Shown: positions 49,601-59,038, counted from the first letter of the stretch. The stretch is DNA of 64,000 nt from JAWLHA01 sp041690535 (GCA_041690535.1 JAWLHA010000006.1:47181-111180), one strand, 5' to 3'. The notes: generated from the sequence alone by a model not told the origin. Translations and numbers: made by a program.

Positions 49601-52600
49601 AGAGTGAACTCGAGCGCCTCATCGCCAAGGTTTGGCACGATGTCCTGAAGCTTGATGACCTTTCCACCGACGACAACTTCTTTGAGCTGGGCGGTCACTC
49701 CTTGAGTGCGACCCGTGTGACCTCGCGCTTGACGAAACTGCTTCAGAGGGATGTGCCGCTTAGGGGTATCTTCGAGGCGCCAACCATCCGCAGTCTGGCA
49801 GAGTGGATCGAGAACGACGACCAGGAGGAACACCTGCCGTACAACATTGCCGTGGCGGAGCGCGGCACAGAGGCCCCTGTGGCGTTCACTCAGCAGCAGC
49901 TCTGGGTGTTGGGACAGCTCTTTCCGGAGATCGCCGCCTACACCATCCCCAGCAACATGCGTTTCCAGGGGCAGCTGGACGTCCCCTTGCTCAAGCGCGC
50001 CATCCTCCAGGTGATCGAGCGCCACGAGATCCTTCGCACCAACTTTGTCGCCCGCAATGGCGAACCGGTTCAGGTGGTCAATCCCACCCCCGAGGCGATC
50101 GACCTGCCCGTATTCGACCTCTCGGACCTACCGGAAGAGGAGCGCGACAGGGAAGCCAAACGGTTGAGTCGCCAACAGGGGCGTCGGCCCTGGGATTTGG
50201 CACAGGGACCGCTGCTGCGTCCCCATGTGGTCACCCTTTCACCGACCGAGCACATCATCAACACGGCCTTCCACCACATCATCGCCGACGGCCCTTCGGT
50301 GGGTATCTTCAGCCGCGAAGTGGAACGGCACTACAGCGCCCTGCTGCAGGGCCCGGATACGCCGGTTCGACTGCCGGCCCTGCCCCTGCAGTACCGCGAC
50401 TTCGCGATTTGGGAGCGGGAGAGTGTGCGCGGGCCGCTGTTTGAAAGACAGCTGAACTACTGGAAGGAGACGTTGGAGGGTTCGGTTCCTCTGGAGGTGC
50501 CGACCGACTATCCGCGTCCGGCCATCCACAACTTCCGGGGAAAAAAGGTCAAGTTCGAAGTGCCGAGGGAGGTGCTCCAAGCGCTGAAGTCCCTGGCCAG
50601 GCACGAGCACGTGACCCTGTTCATGTGCGTGTTGGCGGTCTTTCAGCTGCTCCTGTCCCGCTACAGCGGGCAAAAGGATGTGTTGGTGGGCAGTGCGATG
50701 ACCAATCGCATACGGACGGAGCTGGAGCCGCTTATCGGCCTTTTTGTCAATACCATCCCGCTTCGGACGGACCTCTCGGGGGACCTCACCTTCAGGGAAG
50801 TCCTGGGCCGCGTGCGGAGTACCTGCCTGGGTGCATTCGCCAACATGGATTTGCCCTTTGAGGAGACGGTGCGGGTGATTCAGCCCGACCGGGACCTCAG
50901 CCGCCAGGGTTCCCCGCTGTTCCAGTACATGATCATCAACCAGCCGCCTGGGCAGCGGCGCAAGGAGAGCGGGACGGGATTCCGCCCAGGGCAGTCACAC
51001 AACGATACCGGTTTTTCCAATTTCGATCTGCTTCTGTCAACCCACGAGATCCTCGACGAGCGGATCGAATGCACGCTGGCGTATGACACCGATCTCTTCA
51101 GCCAGGAGACCATCGACCGCTTCATCGAGCGGTTCTTGCTGCTCTTCGAAGAGGTATTCGCCAATCCGGATCGCAAGCTCTCCACGATATCACTGTTGAC
51201 GAGTGCTGAACGGACGCTTCAGTTCGAGGCGTGGAACGGTGGAACCGTAGAGTCGGAGACGCGCTGCGCCCATGAGCTGATCAGGGATCTTGGACTCACC
51301 GCGCCAGAGCACCCCGCTTTGGTGTTCGGGGAGACGCAGCTAAGCTATGCCGAGCTCAACCGACGCAGCAATCAGTTGGCGCACCATCTGATGCAGCAGG
51401 GCATCGGCGTGGAGGACATGGTCGGCCTGTGCCTCGATCGCAGCGTGAACATGATCGTCGGTCTGCTCGGCATTCTCAAAGCGGGAGCCGCGTTCGTCCC
51501 CATGGACCCTGGCTATCCCCCGGAGCGTTTGCGTCACATCATCAAGGATACCGCGTGTGCGGTGATCGTGAGTGACGAGTCGTTCAACAGTGAACTGCTC
51601 GACGGGATGCAGGAGGTCACGGTCGTCGACATCGATGCCCCCGAAGTGCAGAGCGCGAAGGATGAAGAGCCGGCTGCCGGAGTAAAGCCGCACAACCTTG
51701 CCTATGTGATCTACACCTCGGGCTCGACGGGAACACCGAAGGGGGTGCTGGTCGAGCACTACAGTCTGACCAACATCATTCGCGCACAGCGCTCGGCGTT
51801 TGGCATCGACAGCAGCAGTCGGGTACTGCAGATGCTGTCCCTGAGCTTCGATGCGGCCCTTGGGGAGGTCTTCCGGGCATTGACGGCGGGCGCCACCCTC
51901 CACCTCGCGCCGAAGGATGACCTGTTGCCCGGACCGGGGCTCGTCGAAATCCTCAAGAAGAACAGAATCACCGCTGTGGCGATGTCGCCGACCGCTCTCG
52001 GCAGTATGCCACCAGCACACAATGATCTGCCCGATCTGAAAACCATCACCGTGGGGGGCGAGGCGTGTCCCCCCGCAGTGGCCGCGCGTTGGGGGCAGGG
52101 GCGCGACCTGCTCAATGGCTATGGGCCAACCGAGACCACCATTGGGGCGACATTGGCGAAAAATTGGGACCTGACGGACAAGCCACCGTTGGGCCGGCCG
52201 TTGCCTGGCGTGCGTGCCTACGTGCTGGATGAGTGGATGCAACCGGCTGCTACAGGTATACCCGGGGAGCTCTACATTGGCGGCGTCGGGGTGACCCGCG
52301 GCTATTTGAACCGTCCGGACCTTACCGAGGAGCGCTATCTGCCGGATCCCTTCGCCGGCAGGCCCGGCGCCAGAATGTATCGGACAGGCGACCTTGTTCG
52401 CTGGAGAATGGATGGCATTTTGGATTTCCTTGGGCGAGTCGATCAGCAGGTCAAGATTCGTGGCTACCGCATTGAGTTGGGTGAAATCGAGTCAGCTTTG
52501 GCGGAGCACCCCGGGGTCGAGCAGTGCGCGGTAACGGTGCACGAAAGCGGCGGCGCCAAGCGCCTGGTGGCCTACAGTGTCTATGCGGCAGGGGCGGAAC

Positions 52601-53016
52601 CCAATGTCGCGGAGCTGCGCCAGTTCCTGAAGGACCGCTTGCCCGAGTACATGGTTCCTGCTCTCTTCGCAAGCTTGCCGGCGCTGCCCATGAACAACAG
52701 CGGCAAGGTCGATCGGAAGGCGCTGCCTGAGCCCGATCTCTCCTCCATGAGCACAAAGCGTGAGTATGTCGCGCCCGCGTCCCCGCTCGAACTCCAACTG
52801 GCGGAGATGTGGGCAACCGTCCTGGGGGTCCCACGTGTCGGCATGAACGATAACTTCTTCGAGCTGGGCGGCGATTCGATCTCGAGCATTCGCGTGGTGG
52901 CCAGAGCCAATGAATCGGGGATCGAACTGAATCCCAAGGACATCTTCCTCTATCAGACCTTGGCGGAACTGGCGCCCAGCATTGAGGAGCGACAGAAAGA
53001 CGGTGCGGTCGCCTGA
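46642..53016 (+). CDS. Two-module NRPS, C-A(defective)-T-C-A-T, no release domain
   Basis: The 2124-residue synthetase has C1 (about 20-460, SHHHIILDGWS near 150), A1 (about 470-965), T1 (LGGHSL, Ser about 1020), C2 (about 1070-1510, FHHIIADG near 1210), A2 (about 1530-2020, YTSGSTGTPKG near 1690, NGYGPTETT, YRTGD, SGKVDRK) and T2 (LGGDSI, Ser about 2079). A1 is degenerate: the A3 loop is LLKWHTAESPVAMG, A5 is NLYSCFE and A10 has Ile960 where the catalytic lysine belongs (TGILDR). A2 selectivity positions by eye are D-A-G-A-I-V-G-I-G-K, not matched to a known residue. No TE, reductase or terminal C domain follows T2. The ATG at 46642 is preferred; GTGs at 46612/46615 are alternatives. Confidence 0.9.
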   Translation: MNVAGETPFELSSDDIEDVYGLSPLQQGMLFHTLRDSGVGMYISQAVNRYDDLDVDALRHAWQCAIDRHTILRTSFHWDDPEHPRQVVHKHVEVPFEVLDWRGLAPAEQATKLRHYQREDMERGFDLTKPALLRITVVQVGRNRWYSINSHHHIILDGWSGGILAAEIGRMYEATRRGRTVSLPEPRPFGDYIRWIEAQDLGRVEQFWRLQLRGIDAATPLPADKGARKQRMRSHVESWSVKFDRTGVNALDALARSCRVTLNTLVLAAWSIVLSRYSGERAVLFGMLVAGRPPSLEGVESIVGMFLNTVPFRISIEEEMPLNEWLREIQRRHIELQDYEHSPLMLVQKWSEIPAGTPLFGSIIARKDITQAGKSGVTSRRAGKGKSEQSTFQQNYPLLLNILASDGVELKITYDVRRFEAPDIARVMEQLRALLESMTLDPAQTVADLQLMSPEERKRVLVDWNNTTVDGGETRCLHQLFEKQVADRAGHTAIRLGDGTSHSYGQINERANRLARYLLENGVGAGTLAAIHGGPSVDSLIALLAVLKAGAAYLPFDSTETTPLLAESLQAAGVTAVLLHSRDRALFLEGEVRLICVDHCTELLANHSSDNTAPATGSDDLACVLLKWHTAESPVAMGLSHRAALARAHAVPVFEGEQETVAVLYPFDSAQFQCELHAAWSRGAGVALFAPSLVDAPPLLAKTVAEAGARRVVGSPSLLRAMLDAGADVAALLPANLQWVCTGEALPADLCQQLEQLLPGATLGNLYSCFEAGHAIWQRVRSGDGWGASPPLGKPLPGVHVYILDAKGEPCPIGVPGELHLAGKGLGAPYALAGFQGAITLSPEDPFCSGCDHPMVATGDLARWSADGHIHYLGRRDQLVSPSGAPLNITSIELALRRQPSVREAAVVVRGDSELVAWVIPNGALDLNELHHAIARELPAKTMPSRYVPAGSLPRTRTGILDRKALAGSHEPGVEVSQVKRSLRPPESELERLIAKVWHDVLKLDDLSTDDNFFELGGHSLSATRVTSRLTKLLQRDVPLRGIFEAPTIRSLAEWIENDDQEEHLPYNIAVAERGTEAPVAFTQQQLWVLGQLFPEIAAYTIPSNMRFQGQLDVPLLKRAILQVIERHEILRTNFVARNGEPVQVVNPTPEAIDLPVFDLSDLPEEERDREAKRLSRQQGRRPWDLAQGPLLRPHVVTLSPTEHIINTAFHHIIADGPSVGIFSREVERHYSALLQGPDTPVRLPALPLQYRDFAIWERESVRGPLFERQLNYWKETLEGSVPLEVPTDYPRPAIHNFRGKKVKFEVPREVLQALKSLARHEHVTLFMCVLAVFQLLLSRYSGQKDVLVGSAMTNRIRTELEPLIGLFVNTIPLRTDLSGDLTFREVLGRVRSTCLGAFANMDLPFEETVRVIQPDRDLSRQGSPLFQYMIINQPPGQRRKESGTGFRPGQSHNDTGFSNFDLLLSTHEILDERIECTLAYDTDLFSQETIDRFIERFLLLFEEVFANPDRKLSTISLLTSAERTLQFEAWNGGTVESETRCAHELIRDLGLTAPEHPALVFGETQLSYAELNRRSNQLAHHLMQQGIGVEDMVGLCLDRSVNMIVGLLGILKAGAAFVPMDPGYPPERLRHIIKDTACAVIVSDESFNSELLDGMQEVTVVDIDAPEVQSAKDEEPAAGVKPHNLAYVIYTSGSTGTPKGVLVEHYSLTNIIRAQRSAFGIDSSSRVLQMLSLSFDAALGEVFRALTAGATLHLAPKDDLLPGPGLVEILKKNRITAVAMSPTALGSMPPAHNDLPDLKTITVGGEACPPAVAARWGQGRDLLNGYGPTETTIGATLAKNWDLTDKPPLGRPLPGVRAYVLDEWMQPAATGIPGELYIGGVGVTRGYLNRPDLTEERYLPDPFAGRPGARMYRTGDLVRWRMDGILDFLGRVDQQVKIRGYRIELGEIESALAEHPGVEQCAVTVHESGGAKRLVAYSVYAAGAEPNVAELRQFLKDRLPEYMVPALFASLPALPMNNSGKVDRKALPEPDLSSMSTKREYVAPASPLELQLAEMWATVLGVPRVGMNDNFFELGGDSISSIRVVARANESGIELNPKDIFLYQTLAELAPSIEERQKDGAVA

Positions 53017-53236
53017 GGAATCTCGACTGCACCCATCAACCCGCAGGTATCGGCTGGCCGGCACTACATCGAGCCGGCCGAGAGAGCATGCCTCTTCGAA
53101 CAGACGGCCAGCGAGTCGTCAGATGTGCCACAGCAGGAACGGGCTCGCCCGAAGGGGAGGCGCTGGGATGCAGGACAGCACTTTGGCCTTGACCGGGTGT
53201 TCGGCACAATCTGGAGCAGGTCAACACTCTTGTCCA

Positions 53237-53737
53237 CTATTTGATGGTCAGATAGGTTACGAGGGTGGGAATGGTATGTACTTGGCCCACATCCATTGAG
53301 GGCAGGTAGCCATAGACGATCCGAACCCGGTTGTTCAGGGCCGTTGAAATCGTCGGCATGAAGTACAGCATGGGCAGCCCCTTAATGTAGGATTCGCTAC
53401 GGACGACCCCTGCGCTCAACCCTCCGCACAAGAAGCCGCTGCACCACTGTTTCATCACGCCGACCAACACGGCAGTTTCATTCAGTGAATCCCTGTATGC
53501 GCCCGCCTCTATCACGGTATGGCTGTAAGGGGTTTCCGCCAAACTGTAGTTGATCCCCAGGCCGTAGTTTCGCTCATTGAGTTCTTTCTGCCCGTGTGAT
53601 GCAATGTACTCCCGAGTGAGTTCGTTATCAGTGTCGAAGTGTTTGGATACGCCGTAAACATTGAACCCCAAGGGGCCGGCCAAGACGCTTTGTGAGAGGG
53701 TGCACAGTAGCAGCAGTGCGGCGGCGTGACATTGCAT
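53237..53737 (-). CDS. Small exported protein, possibly an outer-membrane barrel
   Basis: The 166-residue product has a clear signal peptide (about 1-20, ending SVLAG) and alternating polar/apolar strands (GLGINYSLAE, HTVIEAGAYRDSLNE, TAVLVGVMKQW, GLSAGVVRSES, VRIVYGYLP) ending in LVTYLTIK, as in small outer-membrane proteins. Two cysteines (CSGFLC) are close together. No family is recognised. It is convergent with NRPS2 and stands alone. Confidence 0.6.
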   Translation of the reverse strand: MQCHAAALLLLCTLSQSVLAGPLGFNVYGVSKHFDTDNELTREYIASHGQKELNERNYGLGINYSLAETPYSHTVIEAGAYRDSLNETAVLVGVMKQWCSGFLCGGLSAGVVRSESYIKGLPMLYFMPTISTALNNRVRIVYGYLPSMDVGQVHTIPTLVTYLTIK

Positions 53738-54770
53738 GACAGCTCCTCCTCTTTTTTCTCAAGGAACTGTGGTCCAGTCATGTATTGGCAGCTATGGGGG
53801 AAAGTGTCCGTTCAGGTCGCCTCGATCCCTCAATCGTCTACAGTCTCTCCCCCCAGTGGGAGGCAGGGTGTCTGTGTAGGAGGTTGACTGATCACCGGCG
53901 AGCGAGCCCGGATTCCTCACCACCGCTCGTAGCGAGCACGTCCCGTACAGTGAGCGGGATCGGCACCACCCGGAAGGGGGTGAGAAGGGCGGGTTGATGC
54001 TGCTCGGAACCTCTCGCCAGAGATGTGGAGGTGAGGGGGCGGTCGTGTGATTCAAGGAGAAAATACCGAGGCATCGCCGCGGGCGAGCCAATCACGGCAT
54101 TGGGACCACCGTTGGGGAGTCTTGTGCGAGAGAGCGACACGCACGGGTTCTGAGAAAGGGAGGGTTTATCTCTTTCCGCCCCCCAAATAAGCTAACTTTC
54201 AGCCGCCCATGTCACGGCCACCACAAAGGTGTGTCGTGCAGAGGCAGCTACCGGCGTAGATCGTCGGGAAGAGCGGCTGTCGTGGACGGAGCTGCAGAAG
54301 AATAGGCCCGTGTTGAACATCCGCTGTCGCTTGACTGGGGTCTCTAGTTATTGTTATATGATGTTAAGAGGTCGAGCCAGGACAGCTGATGCCTTAAGAA
54401 GAACAACAAACGAACTCACACCGTACTTCGGGGGTAAGGGATTGACACTCCAATCTGCCATGTTTGTCCATCGTTACTTTTCCCGAACTACTCCTCTCTG
54501 TGGTCGCGTAGACCGTGTGCGTGCTATGGACGTGGCTGGCCGCCGATCATGAAGGGAAGCTATGCATGCACGGATGTTCACAACTAACAACAAGTTTTCG
54601 GTCGCTTCGATCGGACTTGGACACTGATATCTCATCACCGGGCACGCGACGAGCGTTCGTTTCGGGCACTTACTTATGGGTGTGGGGTATCAGCTGTGAA
54701 AAGGAAGTCTTGGCCCAAGCGGGACAGCACGAGTAAATGTTGGAGTAAATCACAAGGGAGTAGAACAAAA
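53738..54770. other. 1-kb region without a recognised gene
   Basis: No supported coding sequence is seen. Around 54100-54165 the text GTCTTGTGCGAGAGAGCGACACGCACGG followed by GTTCTGAGAAAGG resembles the tail of a group II intron, but no reverse transcriptase frame is present. The right end must carry the promoter and leader of the Ig-like lipoprotein, whose ribosome site is AAGGGAG at 54754-54760. Confidence 0.45.
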
Positions 54771-57692
54771 ATGGTTTCGAAGAAGAGCAAACTTTCCATT
54801 GCAGTGAGCATTGCACTGGCAGCCGGCATGGCCGTTACCTTGCCGGGTTGTATGGTCGAAGGCGACACCACGGTCAGCGGCGGCTATCATCAGGCCAATC
54901 CGAAGGCGAATGTGACCGGTACGGTGCAGGACACCAACGGTTACCCGCTTGAAGGCGTCACCGTCTACCTGGCGGGCAAGGAGGCGACCACCGACGCGGG
55001 CGGTATCTACAGATTCGACATGGTCGAGGTCACGGTAACCACCGGCACGGACGGGAACCAGACTGCAACTCCGCTTAGCGTCACCATTGTTCCTCCCGAG
55101 GGATACATCGGCGCCACCGTTACCGTCAATCCGACCGCCCAAATCGATGGCACCACCGACAATGGTGGCGGCTTGGTCAACCCGATGGTGACCCTGATCG
55201 ACGGCATGCTCGCCTCGGCCGGCACCGCAGTGCTGCCGCAGATGACTACCACGCTCAAAGGGGTCGTCCGTACCACTCTGACCGGTGAGCCCGTTGCCAA
55301 TGCCACCCTCAAGCTTGACCTGGTCAGCGTGAACGGCGTTACCCAGCAGCAACCCCAGAATGGTGTCACTACGACCTACGCCGCGGCTCCGTTTACCGTG
55401 GTATCCGCTGAGGACGGCACGTTCAGCTTCGCCGGATTGCCGGATGACACCACCTTCGCTTTGATGGTGGTCGACCACAACGTGAACAACGGCGTAAATC
55501 TGGTCAATACCAATGCGGAAGGGGATTGGATCAATATCGGCGATGTGCGCGTTACCGCCATCGCCTCGGCCGACACCATTGCGCCCTATGTTGCCAGTGT
55601 CGACGGCCTCATGGATCCGAACACCGGCATGATCAGCCGTAGCGTGGATACCGCCGCCGACGGTATCGTGGTCAACTTCAGCGAGACCGTGAGCGGAACC
55701 GTTGACCTTGCGTCGTCGGTCGTCATCATCGATACCACCAACAATGCCTATGTGGAGGTGGCGAGTGCCGAGCTGGCGGAAGATGGCAAGAGCATGACCA
55801 TCAAGACCGCAACCGCCGTCGCTGAAGGCACCACCTTGGTCATCCGCATCAAGAAGGAAGACATCAAGGATGGCGCCGGCAACATGCTGGCGGTCAACCC
55901 CAATGACGCCGCTGTCGTGGGCAAAGATGACGCTGAGTACCTGACCATCAGTCTGAGCACTTTCCAAGAGCGTAACCGCTATGCCGAGGCGGTCACGGGT
56001 CTGGTTCAGCACACCGACGACTCCACCAGCGTACTGGACGACCACTCCATTCTCCAGGGTTACTCCGACGCCTTTACCGACAATCGGGACGGTAACGGCA
56101 ACATTGATCAGTTGAACTCCACCGAGGCCAAGAACCGGTTGCAGGCGCTGGGCAAGGAGGTCGCTGGTCTGGCCGTGGCGCCGACGGTTACCCCCAACGT
56201 CGCCAAGATCTCCTTCACGACGGGTGTGGCGAGCGGTTACAGCCTCGCCTTCACCAACAACGTCGGCTGGACGGTCACGGATGCAGAGGGCGTCGCCCTG
56301 GCCGCACCCGGTAACGGCAGTGTGCTCGACCTGGCGGGCGTGGCCGCTGGCACCGAGGTCCACATGTGGCTCGCCGGCGCGGTCGCAGACCAAACCACGG
56401 TGACCATCACCCCGTACGACGGCTTCGGCGTGACCGGCACGCCGGCGACCCTGACCCTGGCCGACAACACGCCGCCGACCACCATCCTGCAGCGCGCATT
56501 CGCAGCCGGTGGCAATAAGGTGGATGGCCTGTTGACCGTTCCGAGCTACGGCGCGGGTGCCGAGCTGGCACAGATCGGTAGCGTGAAGCCGGGCACCCCG
56601 GTGTTCAACGCCACCGCGGGCCTGCTGGACAATCCCGACAGCGCCTACACCAAGGGGCAGCTGGATGAGCTGTACGGCCTCAACGATGCCGTGCTGCCGA
56701 CGGGCGTCTACGAAGGTGCTGCCTTCACCAAGTTCTCCACCGATCTGGGGCGTACCATCGGCGTCGAGTTCTCCGAAAACGTGGCCATCGTCGCGGATAC
56801 GACCCCTGCCTACAGCGGCAGTGCCACGGTGAACAACTGGATGGCCCATCCGGACGTGGTGACCACCTATCGCGGCAACCCCTACCAGTCGGACCTGCTT
56901 ACGTTCGATGTGGACAGCGTGTTGACGCTCGCGGCGGATCACGGCGCCGTGATGGACTTCACCGGGGTGATTCAGGACAACGCCGGCAACGTCGCGGGCG
57001 AGAACACCAACGCCAAGGTCGTGGTGTACGACATGATGCCTCCGTTCGTCACCTCGGCCTCCTATGACGGCAACCAGTTGGTGATCGCTTTCAACGAAAC
57101 CCTGAAAGCCGAAGATGGTTCGGTGACCATCAGCGGGAGGACGATCCCGTTCTTGGCCGACGATGTGGACGGCAACACCATCACCATCGCCGACGCTGAC
57201 GGCTATAGCCTGATCACGGCCGACGAGGCCACGGCGTTCCCGATCCTGAGCGGTGACGCAAATGCGTTTGCTACGATGGACTTCCGGAACGTGAAGGATG
57301 CCCACGGCAACGCTTGGCAGGCCGCTCAGGATGCCGGCGTGATGGCCGCTCCGAAGTTCGCGACGGTCAATGCTACGCCGGCGTTCGGGGTCACGGCAGG
57401 TGCTGTACGGGCTGCCGACACCAACGACGTGGTGTTCACCTACACCTCCGGTAGCCATCCGTTGGACGCCGCGCGGGATTGGACGTTTGTCCTGGTTGCT
57501 GAGGATGGCACCGAGACGGCAGCCAGCCTTGCCAGGTTTGCCGATATGACGGACCCCTACAAGTTCGTTGTGACGGTGCCTCGCGCCGTGGTGGGGGCCA
57601 ACGTATCTCTGGTGGCGACTGTGGAGAGCAAGTGGGATGACTCCAACAAGAAGCTGACCACCGCTATCCCGGCTGTTGTTCCTGCTCCGTAA
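54771..57692 (+). CDS. Large Ig-like surface lipoprotein
   Basis: The 973-residue product starts with a lipoprotein signal whose lipobox is LPGCMVEG (Cys about residue 27). A carboxypeptidase-regulatory-like fold follows (about 50-90, VTGTVQDTNGYPLEGVTVYLAGKEATTDAGG), then several Ig-like/SwmB-like modules (for example ADTIAPYVASVDG, VVNFSETVSGTVD, PPFVTSASYDGNQLVIAFNETL). A DNRDGNGNID segment near 450 may bind calcium. The ATG at 54771 follows AAGGGAG; an upstream ATG at 54696 precedes no conserved sequence. It ends at an intrinsic terminator and is followed by a DUF3187 outer-membrane protein. A surface adhesin or S-layer-like role is possible. The function is unknown. Confidence 0.75.
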   Translation: MVSKKSKLSIAVSIALAAGMAVTLPGCMVEGDTTVSGGYHQANPKANVTGTVQDTNGYPLEGVTVYLAGKEATTDAGGIYRFDMVEVTVTTGTDGNQTATPLSVTIVPPEGYIGATVTVNPTAQIDGTTDNGGGLVNPMVTLIDGMLASAGTAVLPQMTTTLKGVVRTTLTGEPVANATLKLDLVSVNGVTQQQPQNGVTTTYAAAPFTVVSAEDGTFSFAGLPDDTTFALMVVDHNVNNGVNLVNTNAEGDWINIGDVRVTAIASADTIAPYVASVDGLMDPNTGMISRSVDTAADGIVVNFSETVSGTVDLASSVVIIDTTNNAYVEVASAELAEDGKSMTIKTATAVAEGTTLVIRIKKEDIKDGAGNMLAVNPNDAAVVGKDDAEYLTISLSTFQERNRYAEAVTGLVQHTDDSTSVLDDHSILQGYSDAFTDNRDGNGNIDQLNSTEAKNRLQALGKEVAGLAVAPTVTPNVAKISFTTGVASGYSLAFTNNVGWTVTDAEGVALAAPGNGSVLDLAGVAAGTEVHMWLAGAVADQTTVTITPYDGFGVTGTPATLTLADNTPPTTILQRAFAAGGNKVDGLLTVPSYGAGAELAQIGSVKPGTPVFNATAGLLDNPDSAYTKGQLDELYGLNDAVLPTGVYEGAAFTKFSTDLGRTIGVEFSENVAIVADTTPAYSGSATVNNWMAHPDVVTTYRGNPYQSDLLTFDVDSVLTLAADHGAVMDFTGVIQDNAGNVAGENTNAKVVVYDMMPPFVTSASYDGNQLVIAFNETLKAEDGSVTISGRTIPFLADDVDGNTITIADADGYSLITADEATAFPILSGDANAFATMDFRNVKDAHGNAWQAAQDAGVMAAPKFATVNATPAFGVTAGAVRAADTNDVVFTYTSGSHPLDAARDWTFVLVAEDGTETAASLARFADMTDPYKFVVTVPRAVVGANVSLVATVESKWDDSNKKLTTAIPAVVPAP

Positions 57693-57719
57693 AGCATCCC
57701 TGCTTTACCGGGCTTGAGG

Positions 57720-57746
57720 GGGCCGCCTTCGGGCGGCCCTTTTTTT
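57720..57746 (+). terminator. Intrinsic terminator after the Ig-like lipoprotein
   Basis: GGGCCGCC and GGCGGCCC form a perfect 8-bp stem around a TTCG tetraloop, followed directly by seven T residues. It lies 28 bp after the stop. Confidence 0.92.
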
Positions 57747-57815
57747 GGTATACCGCTTAAGCCGATCAGGCTGGGACCGACCATTCCGGCCGCATTGCCA
57801 ATTAATGACAACGCA

Positions 57816-58814
57816 ATGACCATAAGCAGCCGTTGCACCGCCGCGCTGGGTATCGGGCTGCTTTTCTCGCTCTTGGGAGGCGCCTCCGCCACGCCACTGA
57901 GCCCCTTTGAAACGGCCAACCTCCAACCGTTGATCCTTCCTTTCGGAACCCCGCCCATCGGCTCCGCTACGCTCCTTGCGCCGGGCCATGCACGTTTCGG
58001 AGTGTCCTATCAGCGTGCCAACACCTACACCACCAGCCGGGTCAGCAACCCGACCGAACAGTTGATCATCGATGCCGAAGTGACCCGCTATAGCTTCGCT
58101 TATGACGTGGGTCTTTCGGGTCTGGAGCTGGGCGTCGATATTCCGTATTTCACCTACGACGGCGGCGGTCTCGATGCGCTTATCGACAGTTGGCACAGCC
58201 TGTTTCAGCAGCCGGACCGCGGCCGTTTGGCGGCGCCCCGCGACCGTTTGCTGGTCCGCTATGAGCGTGATGGTGAGACGGAAGTGGCGAAAGAGTTGCC
58301 CACGGCCGGACTCGGTGACCTCGCCGTGCGCGCCGGATGGCCGCTACTCAAGGGGGCGACACCGCGCGATCCGGCCTTGGCCGTGCGCGCCTGGTTGCAG
58401 CTTCCGACCGGTGATGCAAGTGCCCTGCATGGGAGTGACGGTGTCGACGGCGCACTGTGGTTGAGCGGTTCGGGAGATCTGGCCGGTCTGCCCCTGATGG
58501 TGGCGGGGGGCGTGCAGTTCACCGGCGAGACGCGCTACCTGGAGGCGCAGCGCAAGCCGACGGTTCTCTTTGGGCTGATTGGCGCCGGCGTGCCGCTCAC
58601 CCCGAGGATCACCGCCAAGGCGCAACTCTACTTCAACTCGCCCTACTATGGAGAGAGCGAGGAGCGTCAGTTGGCCGGGTGGGCCAGCGAAGCGACCTTT
58701 GGCTTGACGATCGAACTGAAATCGGGGATAGCCGTCGACGTGGCGATCACCGAGGATTTGGTCAGTGGTGCTTCACCCGACGTGGGTTTCTTGGTGGCCG
58801 TGCGGAAGAGATGA
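57816..58814 (+). CDS. DUF3187 outer-membrane protein
   Basis: The 332-residue product has a signal peptide (about 1-25, ending GGASA) and the DUF3187 pattern: SPFETANLQPLILPFGTPP, LAPGHARFGVSYQRAN, a central DIPYFTYDGGGLDALIDSWH and a beta-rich C-terminal half (about 200-332) ending in VAVRKR. The ATG at 57816 is the first one that places the signal correctly. It follows the lipoprotein gene across a terminator, so it may use its own promoter. It overlaps no gene, but its 3' end lies against an integrase fragment on the other strand. Confidence 0.75.
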   Translation: MTISSRCTAALGIGLLFSLLGGASATPLSPFETANLQPLILPFGTPPIGSATLLAPGHARFGVSYQRANTYTTSRVSNPTEQLIIDAEVTRYSFAYDVGLSGLELGVDIPYFTYDGGGLDALIDSWHSLFQQPDRGRLAAPRDRLLVRYERDGETEVAKELPTAGLGDLAVRAGWPLLKGATPRDPALAVRAWLQLPTGDASALHGSDGVDGALWLSGSGDLAGLPLMVAGGVQFTGETRYLEAQRKPTVLFGLIGAGVPLTPRITAKAQLYFNSPYYGESEERQLAGWASEATFGLTIELKSGIAVDVAITEDLVSGASPDVGFLVAVRKR

Positions 58815-59038
58815 ATTGGGGTCTCACCCCTGTCTGAGTCGCGGCTCAGCATGGCGAACTCCCGCAATAGCTGGTCGTTGTGGAGTGTGCGTTGCTGGGC
58901 CAAGGATGCCGCCTGCCGGGGCACTTTGGTGTGCAGGGATTCACAGATCTCGCGCTTGCCCAAGCTGGCGCGACAGTCGGCGGGGATGCGGCGTCGGTAG
59001 TAGTAGATTTCGGTCCGTTGCAGCAGGTAGGTGGCCAT
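58815..59038 (-). pseudogene. N-terminal fragment of a tyrosine-type phage integrase
   Basis: From an ATG at 59036-59038 the minus strand encodes about 75 residues with the DUF6538-type start of phage integrases: MATYLLQRTEIYYYRRRIPADCR, LGKREICESLHTK. The arm-binding and catalytic domains are missing; the frame then runs antisense into the DUF3187 gene. It lies just past the terminator and tRNA-Leu fragment at 59123-59205, where an integrase gene of an element inserted in that tRNA would be. Confidence 0.7.

Noticed and set aside
54080..54170. Group II intron-like tail (GTGCGAG...CGACACGCACGGGTTCTGAG)
   Set aside because: The stem pairing is poor and no reverse transcriptase or intron 5' end is present, so the likeness is only in style.
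54750..57458. 902-codon open frame antisense to the Ig-like lipoprotein
   Set aside because: It mirrors the strong codon bias of the sense gene, has no ribosome site or known domain, and the sense gene has a lipobox and terminator.
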